Origin: a virus
Reading direction: 5' to 3' (one strand)
Virus record (IMG/VR): IMGVR_UViG_3300034954_000540
Span: 1-32,204 of that record
DNA length: 32,204 nucleotides
The notes beneath the pieces are model-generated. The model did not search any database. It was given only the letters and a program-made list of their open reading frames with translations, and had not been told where the DNA came from. Made by a program: the position numbers and the translations under genes. This document shows, one piece after another, positions 6,340-11,256 of this stretch (positions within the stretch are counted from its first letter, which is position 1; each line of letters starts with the position of its first letter).

Positions 6340-6579
6340 ATGGCAACGCCGATCTTCACTCTCTCCCCTGAAATGCAAGACGCTTGGGATGATGTAATGA
6401 TTCAAATGGAAGCATTTGTTAATGATACAAATGCAGACATCGATATGGCATACGATTGGGTGTGTGAGATGCTCGATATTGATTCGTTTGTTGATAACGA
6501 GATTGCATGGGATTCTTTCTACAACTGCTGGGAATCTTGCGACAATCGTAACGACCTCAACACATTTCAAATTGCATAA
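6340..6579 (+). CDS. 79-residue acidic hypothetical protein
   Basis: From ATG 6340 the product reads MATPIFTLSPEMQDAWDDVM and continues as an acidic, Trp- and Asp-rich helical protein. The same frame opens further up at GTG 6244, which would give 111 residues and overlap the previous stop. The extra N-terminal segment is proline- and arginine-rich and unlike the rest, so I prefer the ATG. If ATG is right, 95 bases (6245-6339) are untranslated. The stop overlaps the next gene as TAATG. No known domain. Confidence 0.55.
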   Translation: MATPIFTLSPEMQDAWDDVMIQMEAFVNDTNADIDMAYDWVCEMLDIDSFVDNEIAWDSFYNCWESCDNRNDLNTFQIA

Positions 6580-6812
6580 TGTACGACATTTTTAACAACC
6601 TCAACCAAGAACTAGCAAACCTTTCTATTTACAAACCAGTGACCAATCCTTACGTCGAAAATCTCATCGAAATGGGTTATGATCGTGCAGACTGTGAGAC
6701 AGTTGCAGTTGCAGGAGTTGAGAAGACTTTCCCGCTCGAAATCTATGGTCGAGTTTACAACACACAAGAGGAGTACGATGAGGCGCTCGCTGATTTCATA
6801 AACGGACAATAG
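6579..6812 (+). CDS. 77-residue hypothetical protein
   Basis: The ATG overlaps the previous TAA stop (TAATG). The product is acidic and probably helical, with the segment NLIEMGYDRADCETVAVAGV resembling a UBA-like helical turn pattern, then EIYGRVYNTQEEYDEALADF. The UBA resemblance is only visual. It is the last of five packed small genes; a late promoter motif follows 7 bases after the stop. Confidence 0.55.
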   Translation: MYDIFNNLNQELANLSIYKPVTNPYVENLIEMGYDRADCETVAVAGVEKTFPLEIYGRVYNTQEEYDEALADFINGQ

Positions 6813-6819
6813 TCCTCCG

Positions 6820-6827
6820 CATAAATA
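6820..6827 (+). promoter_or_regulatory. T4-type late promoter motif (CATAAATA)
   Basis: Identical to the motif at 2812-2819. It lies between two genes, 21 bases before ATG 6849, giving a very short leader. No -35 element is expected for this promoter class. Confidence 0.6.
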
Positions 6828-6848
6828 CATCAACTTTCCGCAGATTTA

Positions 6849-7172
6849 ATGCTCGTCATCACCAACTCCGCTCGCCGCAATGATCTTTTCTACTATCACG
6901 AGGATGTATTCGTGACGGATGATCGCGTCGTCTCCAATAACATTCAGCAACCCGCCTTCACTATTACTGAGGACCGCAGTGGTCCGCACATCGGTGACAA
7001 TTATGCTCCTAAGTACCGTGTCAACCAGCGCACAGAACTCCATGCTGGCGTGTACATTTACGAGCGTATCTTCGGTGCTGATACTGTTGCTGATGCTAAG
7101 GAACTCATCGAAGAATATATCAACGAAGAAGTGACACAATACATCAAAAAGTATCAAGAATTCGACCGATGA
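6849..7172 (+). CDS. 107-residue hypothetical protein, probably late
   Basis: ATG 6849 follows a late promoter motif. The product is soluble: an N-terminal beta-rich part (RRNDLFYYHEDVFVTDDRVV), then YRVNQRTELHAGVYIYERIF and a C-terminal helix (AKELIEEYINEEVTQYIKKY). No catalytic motif or membrane segment is visible. Codons are biased toward C-ending forms, as in other probable late genes here. Transcribed alone between a late promoter and a hairpin. Function unknown. Confidence 0.6.
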   Translation: MLVITNSARRNDLFYYHEDVFVTDDRVVSNNIQQPAFTITEDRSGPHIGDNYAPKYRVNQRTELHAGVYIYERIFGADTVADAKELIEEYINEEVTQYIKKYQEFDR

Positions 7173-7193
7173 AACCAGTTGGATAAGTGGCAC

Positions 7194-7217
7194 AACGGGA
7201 TGGCACAGTGTCCCGTT
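7194..7217 (+). terminator. Terminator-like hairpin with a following TATATT box
   Basis: AACGGGA (7194-7200) pairs with TCCCGTT (7211-7217) around a 10-base loop. Only three T residues lie at the 3' side, so termination would be weak. TATATT at 7224-7229 follows, without a -35 match, and may start the next unit. The same hairpin-then-TATATT layout recurs at 9429-9479. Confidence 0.4.
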
Positions 7218-7278
7218 TGCCTGTATATTAAAGAAGTGGAGGGGATTTCACTTCACAAACGTCCTTAACTTTCTGATC

Positions 7279-7620
7279 ATGCGTAAAATCGAGCAGGCAA
7301 TGAACACCGCCATCGCTAACAGCACCAACTGGCAATCTGGTAACACTTCTGTTCACTTTAACGAAGAAGAACAGATCAGCATCGTGAGACTTCACGGCAA
7401 CAAGATCGCTGAGATCGGTGAAGGTTTCATCCGCTTATTTGATGGCGGTTGGCAGACTAACACCACCAAATCTCGCCTCAATGCTATCCTTGCTGCAAAT
7501 GGTGCAGACAATGATAAAGTTTTCCAGAAGAACTTTGATTGGTTCGTACAAATGGACACCGCACAAGGTGTGTCCGTTGTTCCTTTCTTTTCTTCAATGC
7601 GTCTCGGTAACTGGTCATGA
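7279..7620 (+). CDS. 113-residue conserved hypothetical protein
   Basis: The product starts MRKIEQAMNTAIANSTNWQS and contains NTSVHFNEEEQISIVRLHGN, then GGWQTNTTKSRLNAIL and FQKNFDWFVQ. I recognise this type as a conserved protein found in cyanophages and some other phages, without a defined function. It has no membrane segment, and the conserved TTKSRLNA segment could bind nucleic acid; that is speculation. No good Shine-Dalgarno sequence lies next to ATG 7279, although a GGAGGGG stretch occurs about 35 bases upstream. The stop overlaps a tiny frame as ATGA. Confidence 0.7.
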   Translation: MRKIEQAMNTAIANSTNWQSGNTSVHFNEEEQISIVRLHGNKIAEIGEGFIRLFDGGWQTNTTKSRLNAILAANGADNDKVFQKNFDWFVQMDTAQGVSVVPFFSSMRLGNWS

Positions 7621-7676
7621 GCATCATTATTCTCTCCATTCGATTCATCATCAGTCACCAAACTTTCCTCCCATGA
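7617..7676 (+). CDS. Possible 19-residue coupling peptide
   Basis: ATG 7617 overlaps the previous stop as ATGA and its own TGA (7674-7676) overlaps the next ATG in the same way. The peptide, MSIIILSIRFIISHQTFLP, is hydrophobic. It exactly bridges two genes, so it may be translated mainly to carry ribosomes to the next start. It may equally be chance. Confidence 0.3.
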   Translation: MSIIILSIRFIISHQTFLP

Positions 7677-7831
7677 CTAAACTCTTACTCGTCGGAATCA
7701 TCGCCCTTCTTTGCTACAACTCCCCAGAGGTTCGTCACACTATTGCAGACGGATTAGAGGCAACTGCTGATACTATCCGCCCCACGAGTAAGTTACAACG
7801 ACAGATCAATGAGGCGTTTAGAGTACACTGA
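7673..7831 (+). CDS. 52-residue small membrane or secreted protein
   Basis: ATG 7673 gives MTKLLLVGIIALLCYNSPEV, a hydrophobic N-terminal helix, then an amphipathic stretch (HTIADGLEATADTIRP) and a basic end. It could be a single-pass membrane protein or carry a signal peptide; the Cys after ALL is not in a good lipobox. I recall very similar small proteins beside photosynthesis or accessory genes in cyanophages, with no known function. It is coupled to the 19-residue frame upstream and ends 35 bases before a TATAAT box. Confidence 0.65.
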   Translation: MTKLLLVGIIALLCYNSPEVRHTIADGLEATADTIRPTSKLQRQINEAFRVH

Positions 7832-7866
7832 GAGCGCCTGCAATCCCCCTGAAATATGTTATACTA

Positions 7867-7872
7867 TATAAT
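7867..7872 (+). promoter_or_regulatory. -10 box (TATAAT) before oxygenase 4
   Basis: Exact TATAAT within CTATATAATGTAG, 31 bases before ATG 7904. The -35 place holds a C-rich run and does not match. An activator-dependent promoter is possible. Confidence 0.4.
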
Positions 7873-7903
7873 GTAGCATTCACGCCCTATTTAATTCAAC
7901 ATC

Positions 7904-8530
7904 ATGGCAGACAAAGAGATTAATTTAAGTGACCAACTTGATGACGCAATTCAGTTTGAAACCTATGGACTATTCATGTCCCCCGTTACCAAGTATGATC
8001 TCTCAGATTTCGTTACTCCTGTACTCCAATGGATGAGAAATGAGGATTTCGTTGATCATGACAGACAAACAATTTGCCACAATGTTCAACAGATTGGACC
8101 AACAAATAAGATCCTCGAAGATCTCCCCGATCTCAAATCTGCTCTCCTTGATGTAGCACGAAAGCATAACGAATCAGGTCTCTCGTATGCATCCAACTTT
8201 GCCATCTCTGACTGTTACATTGAACTAGCAAGTAAGGGAGCATTGTATGCACCACACGAGCACTCTAATTGTTTATTCTCTGGCACGTTCTTCATTAACT
8301 ACATCCCCGAGTCGCATTCTTTTCTAAAATTCAAAAGAAATGTGATGTCACAAATGTTCCCTGTAATGATGCTCCCATTTGAAACAATGACCGCATTCAA
8401 TCTACAAGAGGCAACTGTTCCTTACTCTAATGGGGATGTATTAATCTATCCGTCCAATATGACCCATGGTTATGAGTCTAATCCCACAGATGATCGCATC
8501 ACATTAACATTCAATGTCATCCCAGTTTAG
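7904..8530 (+). CDS. 2OG-Fe(II) oxygenase-like protein 4
   Basis: The 208-residue product has the HxH-type layout: H118 and H120 in YAPHEHSNCLFSGTFF, H188 in IYPSNMTHGYES, R198 in DDRITLTFNV. The spacer between the two His groups is longer than in oxygenases 1 and 3 because of an inserted stretch around KFKRNVMSQMFPVMM. The N-terminal 100 residues contain WMRNEDFVDHDRQTICHNVQ, which may shape the substrate pocket. It is expressed from its own TATAAT box and is the only oxygenase here that does not overlap another gene. Chemistry is expected to be 2-oxoglutarate-dependent hydroxylation; substrate unknown. Confidence 0.72.
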   Translation: MADKEINLSDQLDDAIQFETYGLFMSPVTKYDLSDFVTPVLQWMRNEDFVDHDRQTICHNVQQIGPTNKILEDLPDLKSALLDVARKHNESGLSYASNFAISDCYIELASKGALYAPHEHSNCLFSGTFFINYIPESHSFLKFKRNVMSQMFPVMMLPFETMTAFNLQEATVPYSNGDVLIYPSNMTHGYESNPTDDRITLTFNVIPV

Positions 8531-8535
8531 TATAG

Positions 8536-8579
8536 TTTTCCACAGGATTGCGGAACGTTTTCCACATTCTTGTGGATTA
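8536..8579 (+). promoter_or_regulatory. DnaA-box-like cluster next to AT-rich DNA
   Basis: TTTTCCACA, the DnaA-box consensus reported for cyanobacteria, occurs exactly at 8536-8544 and 8558-8566 (22 bases apart). A related box, TAATCCACA on the minus strand, lies at 8571-8579. AT-rich sequence (TTAATTAAATACTAAAATAAA) begins within the last box. Boxes two and three also form a small hairpin (TCCACA/TGTGGA, loop TTCT), so a terminator after oxygenase 4 is an alternative reading. A third exact copy lies at 8904-8912. Confidence 0.45.
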
Positions 8580-8698
8580 ATTAAATACTAAAATAAATCT
8601 ACCTCTCTGTTCTATTTGTTTCATTAATGCCTCGAAAGTATGTCACCTTGGAGTGTATACGATCACGCCCGAGTTGTCAACACTAACAGGACCGCTGA

Positions 8699-8736
8699 GA
8701 AACTGTCACAAATGCCTTGACATTACTGACAGTTTC
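8699..8736. promoter_or_regulatory. 10-bp inverted repeat flanking a -35 box (operator-like)
   Basis: GAAACTGTCA (8699-8708) and TGACAGTTTC (8727-8736) are perfect inverse complements separated by 18 bases, and the -35 box of the promoter lies between them. The symmetry and placement fit a repressor or activator site. It could also fold as RNA only if transcription starts upstream. Confidence 0.5.
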
Positions 8737-8745
8737 ATACATAAT
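8717..8745 (+). promoter_or_regulatory. Sigma-70-type promoter
   Basis: TTGACA (8717-8722) is exact and CATAAT (8740-8745) matches five of six -10 positions, with a 17-base spacer. Transcription would start about 8752, 32 bases before ATG 8784, and would serve the packed small genes up to 9439. Confidence 0.7.
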
Positions 8746-8783
8746 TACATTGTTCTCTGATCGACACTTAATCGACCAATCTC

Positions 8784-8963
8784 ATGGGTAGGACTTACAA
8801 ACGAAACGACCTGCATAACTCTCGACGCCCCAAATCTATTAGGGAAAAGAGACAGTATGGAGGCAACGATTCTCGCCGCTACACTGATGACAATTCCACA
8901 GACTTTTCCACAGGAAAACAACAACAACGCAACCAACGATTCAACCCAGAAGACTATGAATGA
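8784..8963 (+). CDS. 59-residue very basic protein
   Basis: ATG 8784 follows the promoter and runs to TGA 8961-8963. The product is rich in Arg, Lys, Asn and Gln: MGRTYKRNDLHNSRR, then KSIREKRQYGGNDSRR and GKQQQRNQRF. It has no hydrophobic core and should be extended and nucleic-acid- or acid-protein-binding. I recall similar MxRTYKRND-type small proteins in T4-like cyanophages. Part of its sequence encodes a DnaA-box-like TTTTCCACA (8904-8912). Its last eight bases overlap an acidic gene, which argues for co-translation. A competing frame from ATG 8857 covers much of the same DNA, but only its end (from 8956) looks like a gene. Confidence 0.65.
   Translation: MGRTYKRNDLHNSRRPKSIREKRQYGGNDSRRYTDDNSTDFSTGKQQQRNQRFNPEDYE
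8904..8912 (+). promoter_or_regulatory. Isolated TTTTCCACA (DnaA-box-like)
   Basis: A third exact copy of TTTTCCACA, on the same strand as those at 8536 and 8558, with a weaker AATTCCACA directly before it (8892-8900). It lies within the 59-residue gene, where it encodes part of DFSTG, so coding constraint is an alternative explanation. Confidence 0.3.
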
Positions 8964-9084
8964 ATTTGAGATTACTGACTGGATTGATGACATCCTCGAC
9001 AGTGAAGATGACGACGATGGGTTAGTATATGAGGACATGTATTACGAGACTATTGACACACAACCCACAGGTGATGTACAATGA
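8956..9084 (+). CDS. 42-residue very acidic protein
   Basis: From ATG 8956 the product is MNEFEITDWIDDILDSEDDD and onward, with 14 Asp or Glu among 42 residues and no Lys or Arg. It overlaps the end of the basic gene by eight bases and the next start by ATGA. A longer reading from ATG 8857 exists, but it would run antiparallel in character (Ala/Asn/Gln-rich) through the basic gene. The basic-acidic pairing suggests the two proteins bind each other, or that the acidic one mimics DNA; both are inference. Confidence 0.55.
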   Translation: MNEFEITDWIDDILDSEDDDDGLVYEDMYYETIDTQPTGDVQ

Positions 9085-9248
9085 GCAAAGTAATCCAATT
9101 AGACACAAATCCCCCTGTAAGTGTACAGATCTGGGAGGACCGTCGTAAACACTTTTGGCGATACGATTACGACGGTTGTCCTAAGTATGGACCATTCCCT
9201 AACTATCAACAAGCACTCACAGATTCACTCCGCTATTCTACACAATGA
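9081..9248 (+). CDS. 55-residue hypothetical protein
   Basis: ATG 9081 overlaps the previous stop as ATGA, and TGA 9246-9248 overlaps the next start in the same way. The product (MSKVIQLDTNPPVSVQIWED, then RRKHFWRYDYDGCPKYGPF) is soluble and aromatic-rich, about the size of a single small beta domain. No named domain is recognised. Coding is supported by coupling on both sides. Confidence 0.6.
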   Translation: MSKVIQLDTNPPVSVQIWEDRRKHFWRYDYDGCPKYGPFPNYQQALTDSLRYSTQ

Positions 9249-9439
9249 GCATCCCTGCTAAGTATGAAGCACTGCTAGATCTTTATGATGCTGGTAGTCT
9301 CCCACCTGATGAACAGATTGAGTTAGCGCAGTTCCTAATTGACACTGGACTGAGTGAACAACTCTCTCAATATACACAGTGGTGCGACTACCTAATCATG
9401 GAAGGATTCTGTTATGATGTAGTCACTGGGGACAGTTAA
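9245..9439 (+). CDS. 64-residue conserved hypothetical protein
   Basis: The product, MSIPAKYEALLDLYDAGSLP followed by DEQIELAQFLIDTGLSEQLS and CDYLIMEGFC, is acidic and helical. I recognise the pattern of a short protein in which LYDxGSLxxxEQIELAQxLIDTG recurs in phages, of unknown function. It ends the packed set that begins at 8784, and a hairpin overlaps its stop. It may act in early takeover, judging from the sigma-70-type promoter, but nothing in the sequence shows how. Confidence 0.65.
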   Translation: MSIPAKYEALLDLYDAGSLPPDEQIELAQFLIDTGLSEQLSQYTQWCDYLIMEGFCYDVVTGDS

Positions 9440-9447
9440 TCTGTCCC
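9429..9447 (+). terminator. Hairpin across a stop codon (terminator-like)
   Basis: GGGACAG (9429-9435) pairs perfectly with CTGTCCC (9441-9447) around TTAAT, and the TAA stop of the preceding gene sits at the stem-loop junction. No T run follows. TATATT at 9474-9479 lies a little downstream and may start the next transcript. Confidence 0.45.
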
Positions 9448-9536
9448 ACTATGTGACAGTATCCGTGCGCCCGTATATTAATAAGTACCGTCTTTCTAAG
9501 CTATAACAGTATCCCAGAGCGGTCGAGATATTATTC

Positions 9537-9692
9537 ATGTTTCCGTTTCCCCCACCCACAAAAAATTTCCCAGGTAAAAACATCTCCCTCAGAGATGAAC
9601 TCACATACATCTCCCTATGTCTCACAACGACCGCCCAGATCATCGCCGCCCATATAACTATGAGGTTGCAGAGGACTGGAAGGAATGGGTAG
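9537..9692 (+). CDS. 51-residue possible membrane peptide overlapping the hydrolase start
   Basis: ATG 9537 gives MFPFPPPTKNFPGKNISLRD, then ELTYISLCLTTTAQIIAAHI and a basic tail (TMRLQRTGRNG), ending at TAG 9690-9692. A proline-rich start, a hydrophobic stretch and a basic end make a plausible small membrane peptide. It overlaps the NlpC/P60-like gene by 76 bases in another frame. It fills a gap that otherwise has no gene. Being next to a wall hydrolase, it could help lysis or tail assembly, but I cannot show it is translated. Confidence 0.45.
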   Translation: MFPFPPPTKNFPGKNISLRDELTYISLCLTTTAQIIAAHITMRLQRTGRNG

Positions 9693-10162
9693 GTCGCCCC
9701 TGGCCCCAGGCGTTCCGCAATAGAGCACTGGGAGGGTGTTACCAGGTAGTCAGAGACTTTTACAAACATTACTATGATAGGGATCTGTTTGACTACCCAG
9801 CAACACGAAAGTACCTGTTTGAGAATCATCTAATCGAAGAAGAGGTTCAGAGGCAGGGGGGCGCTATCACAGTCTACAAAGGAACACTATGGGAACCCAC
9901 ACCCATAGAGGATATGGAACTAGGGGACGTAATGATCATGAGACTGTTCTACGATCGCCTAGAAGGCGGTTATACTTGGAAGGAGGGGAAAACATGCAAT
10001 CACTGTGGTATATACCTCGGAGATGGATTCATGCTACACCAACCTGCACATGAAAAGTCCCAGATAACCGATATCATCCGACAGACTTATTGGGGCGACA
10101 ATACAGAGGTCGTGTTACGTTTAAGAGATCGTAAAAACATCAGACCCTATATAAAGACATAG
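9617..10162 (+). CDS. NlpC/P60-family peptidoglycan hydrolase
   Basis: The 181-residue product has the NlpC/P60 layout: C41 in GGCYQVVRDFYKHYYDRDL as nucleophile, MELGDVMIMRL as the strand before the His, H129 in NHCGIYLGDGFMLHQ as the base and H141 as the likely third residue. These enzymes are cysteine peptidases that cut the peptide stems of peptidoglycan; in phages they occur in tail tips or as endolysins. There is no signal peptide. Together with the lysozyme-like protein at 3760 the phage would cut both sugar and peptide bonds. The gene is followed closely by the AbrB-like and oxygenase genes and the virion block, which favours a tail-associated role. Confidence 0.8.
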   Translation: MSHNDRPDHRRPYNYEVAEDWKEWVGRPWPQAFRNRALGGCYQVVRDFYKHYYDRDLFDYPATRKYLFENHLIEEEVQRQGGAITVYKGTLWEPTPIEDMELGDVMIMRLFYDRLEGGYTWKEGKTCNHCGIYLGDGFMLHQPAHEKSQITDIIRQTYWGDNTEVVLRLRDRKNIRPYIKT

Positions 10163-10177
10163 TAGCATATATTGCAC

Positions 10178-10345
10178 ATGTCGAAAAGATTCACACTACC
10201 CGTAGAGGTAGACGAAGAGGACAACTACTTCATCACCCTCCCTCAGGAGATTCTGGATGAGATGGGATGGTATGAGGGGATTACCTTAGACTGGTCTGAG
10301 GATATTGATGGTTCTATCATTCTAAAAAAATCCGAAGACGCCTAA
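10178..10345 (+). CDS. AbrB/MazE-like small protein, 55 residues
   Basis: ATG 10178 to TAA 10343-10345 encodes MSKRFTLPVEVDEEDNYFIT, then LPQEILDEMGWYEGITLDWS and a closing strand GSIILKK. This follows the swapped-hairpin pattern of AbrB/MazE/SpoVT proteins: strand, Leu-Pro-x-Glu-Ile-Leu-x-x-x-Gly-Trp, a Gly turn, then beta strands. Such proteins are dimeric DNA binders, as regulators or antitoxins. No toxin gene lies beside it and it is more acidic than a typical DNA binder, so it may bind protein instead. It is too short to show further domains. It lies 15 bases after the hydrolase gene. Confidence 0.65.
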   Translation: MSKRFTLPVEVDEEDNYFITLPQEILDEMGWYEGITLDWSEDIDGSIILKKSEDA

Positions 10346-10363
10346 AAAATCTGCGTGACCCTT

Positions 10364-11008
10364 ATGACACTTGAAGACTGCCCTGGCAGAAGGTTTGGTA
10401 CATCCGACAAATTGTACTGGTGGCGATCGTGGGAACCGCGTACCCGCTTTGCTCCTTTGATTGATTGTCCGCTATGGGTCGATACCATACGAGAAGAGGC
10501 AGTTCAAAAAATTCTTTCTCGCTACTCTATGTTTCAGGGTAAGAAGTGGGATGAGTATAATTACTTTAAGGATGATCCTGTCTCCTTTATGGAGATCCTT
10601 GCATCCATATACTCTCAGTATTGTGCAGAGTTAAAGACTCCACTACCTGAGGGATTGTATATCAGGGGATGGTATAACGTCCTTAGACCTGGTGAGTACC
10701 TTCCTGTACATCACCACAGCATTCACGAGAACACGTTCCTGTCTGGTAACCTCTTGCTGACGGATAGTAAGATACCAACAGAGTATACTGTTCCATTGTA
10801 TTCAACATATGGGGGCAACTTCAAACCCCCTAGTAAGGCAGGCACAATAACTATCTTCCCCTCATGGGTAGAACATAAGGTGGAGACAAATGAATCAGAC
10901 CATGTTAGAATATCATTGGCATGGGATCTATATACGTGGGAGGGCATGATGTATTGCCGCGACCACTTCCCTGACGATGAAATGATGTTATCAGTTCCTT
11001 TCCTATGA
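10364..11008 (+). CDS. 2OG-Fe(II) oxygenase-like protein 5
   Basis: From ATG 10364 the 214-residue product reads MTLEDCPGRRFGTSDKLYWW. GTG 10355 in the same frame would add three residues. Candidate ligands are H116 and H118 in VHHHSIHENTFLSGNL, H171 in IFPSWVEHKV and R182 in HVRISLAWDL. The Trp-rich N-terminal part and WYNVLRPGEYLPVHHH distinguish it from the other copies. It ends in an ATGA overlap with the coiled-coil gene that leads into the 1490-residue structural gene, so it is expressed with virion components. That placement makes a virion protein a candidate substrate, though this is inference. Confidence 0.74.
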   Translation: MTLEDCPGRRFGTSDKLYWWRSWEPRTRFAPLIDCPLWVDTIREEAVQKILSRYSMFQGKKWDEYNYFKDDPVSFMEILASIYSQYCAELKTPLPEGLYIRGWYNVLRPGEYLPVHHHSIHENTFLSGNLLLTDSKIPTEYTVPLYSTYGGNFKPPSKAGTITIFPSWVEHKVETNESDHVRISLAWDLYTWEGMMYCRDHFPDDEMMLSVPFL

Positions 11009-11256
11009 ATGAAGACAAAGAGTTCCTTGATGTATACAAGGAGCATATGGAGATGATCGGTAAAGGTTTAGAGAACCTTAGCAACCGTATCAACACTTTG
11101 GAGAAGGCATTTGGAAGAATGCCAGAACCTGGTGCAAACATGATCAAGTACAAACCAGAGGGGTATGAGGACTACCTCAACATGCGGGAACTACTGGATG
11201 ATCTGTATGTGCGTCTAAATATGTTGGAAGAGCGCATCAAAGTCCTAGAACCTTAA
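11005..11256 (+). CDS. 83-residue coiled-coil protein
   Basis: ATG 11005 overlaps the oxygenase stop as ATGA. The product is mostly two heptad-patterned helices, MIGKGLENLSNRINTLEKAF and LDDLYVRLNMLEERIKVLE, joined by a Pro/Gly turn (RMPEPGAN). It should form a coiled-coil oligomer or a helical hairpin. Its TAA stop overlaps the start of the large structural gene (TAATG), which suggests a one-to-one partner such as an assembly chaperone or a small virion connector. No signal peptide or catalytic motif. Confidence 0.65.
   Translation: MNEDKEFLDVYKEHMEMIGKGLENLSNRINTLEKAFGRMPEPGANMIKYKPEGYEDYLNMRELLDDLYVRLNMLEERIKVLEP

Noticed and set aside
7418-7831. A 137-codon plus-strand frame read from 7418
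   Set aside because: Its first part is out of frame with the well-supported 113-residue gene. Only the segment from ATG 7673 looks like a protein.
8652-8680. A minus-strand TTGACA-17-TACACT promoter-like sequence
   Set aside because: The -10 box matches only four of six, and no minus-strand gene lies downstream; it would run antisense into oxygenase 4.
8627-8686. A 19-codon frame starting MPRKYVTLECIRS
   Set aside because: Very short, with no ribosome site and no overlap or coupling with neighbours; it lies in a stretch better explained as regulatory DNA.
8857-8955. The 5' extension of the acidic gene from ATG 8857
   Set aside because: The added residues are Ala/Thr/Asn-rich and overlap the basic gene in another frame. 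ATG 8956 fits the usual short-overlap gene packing.
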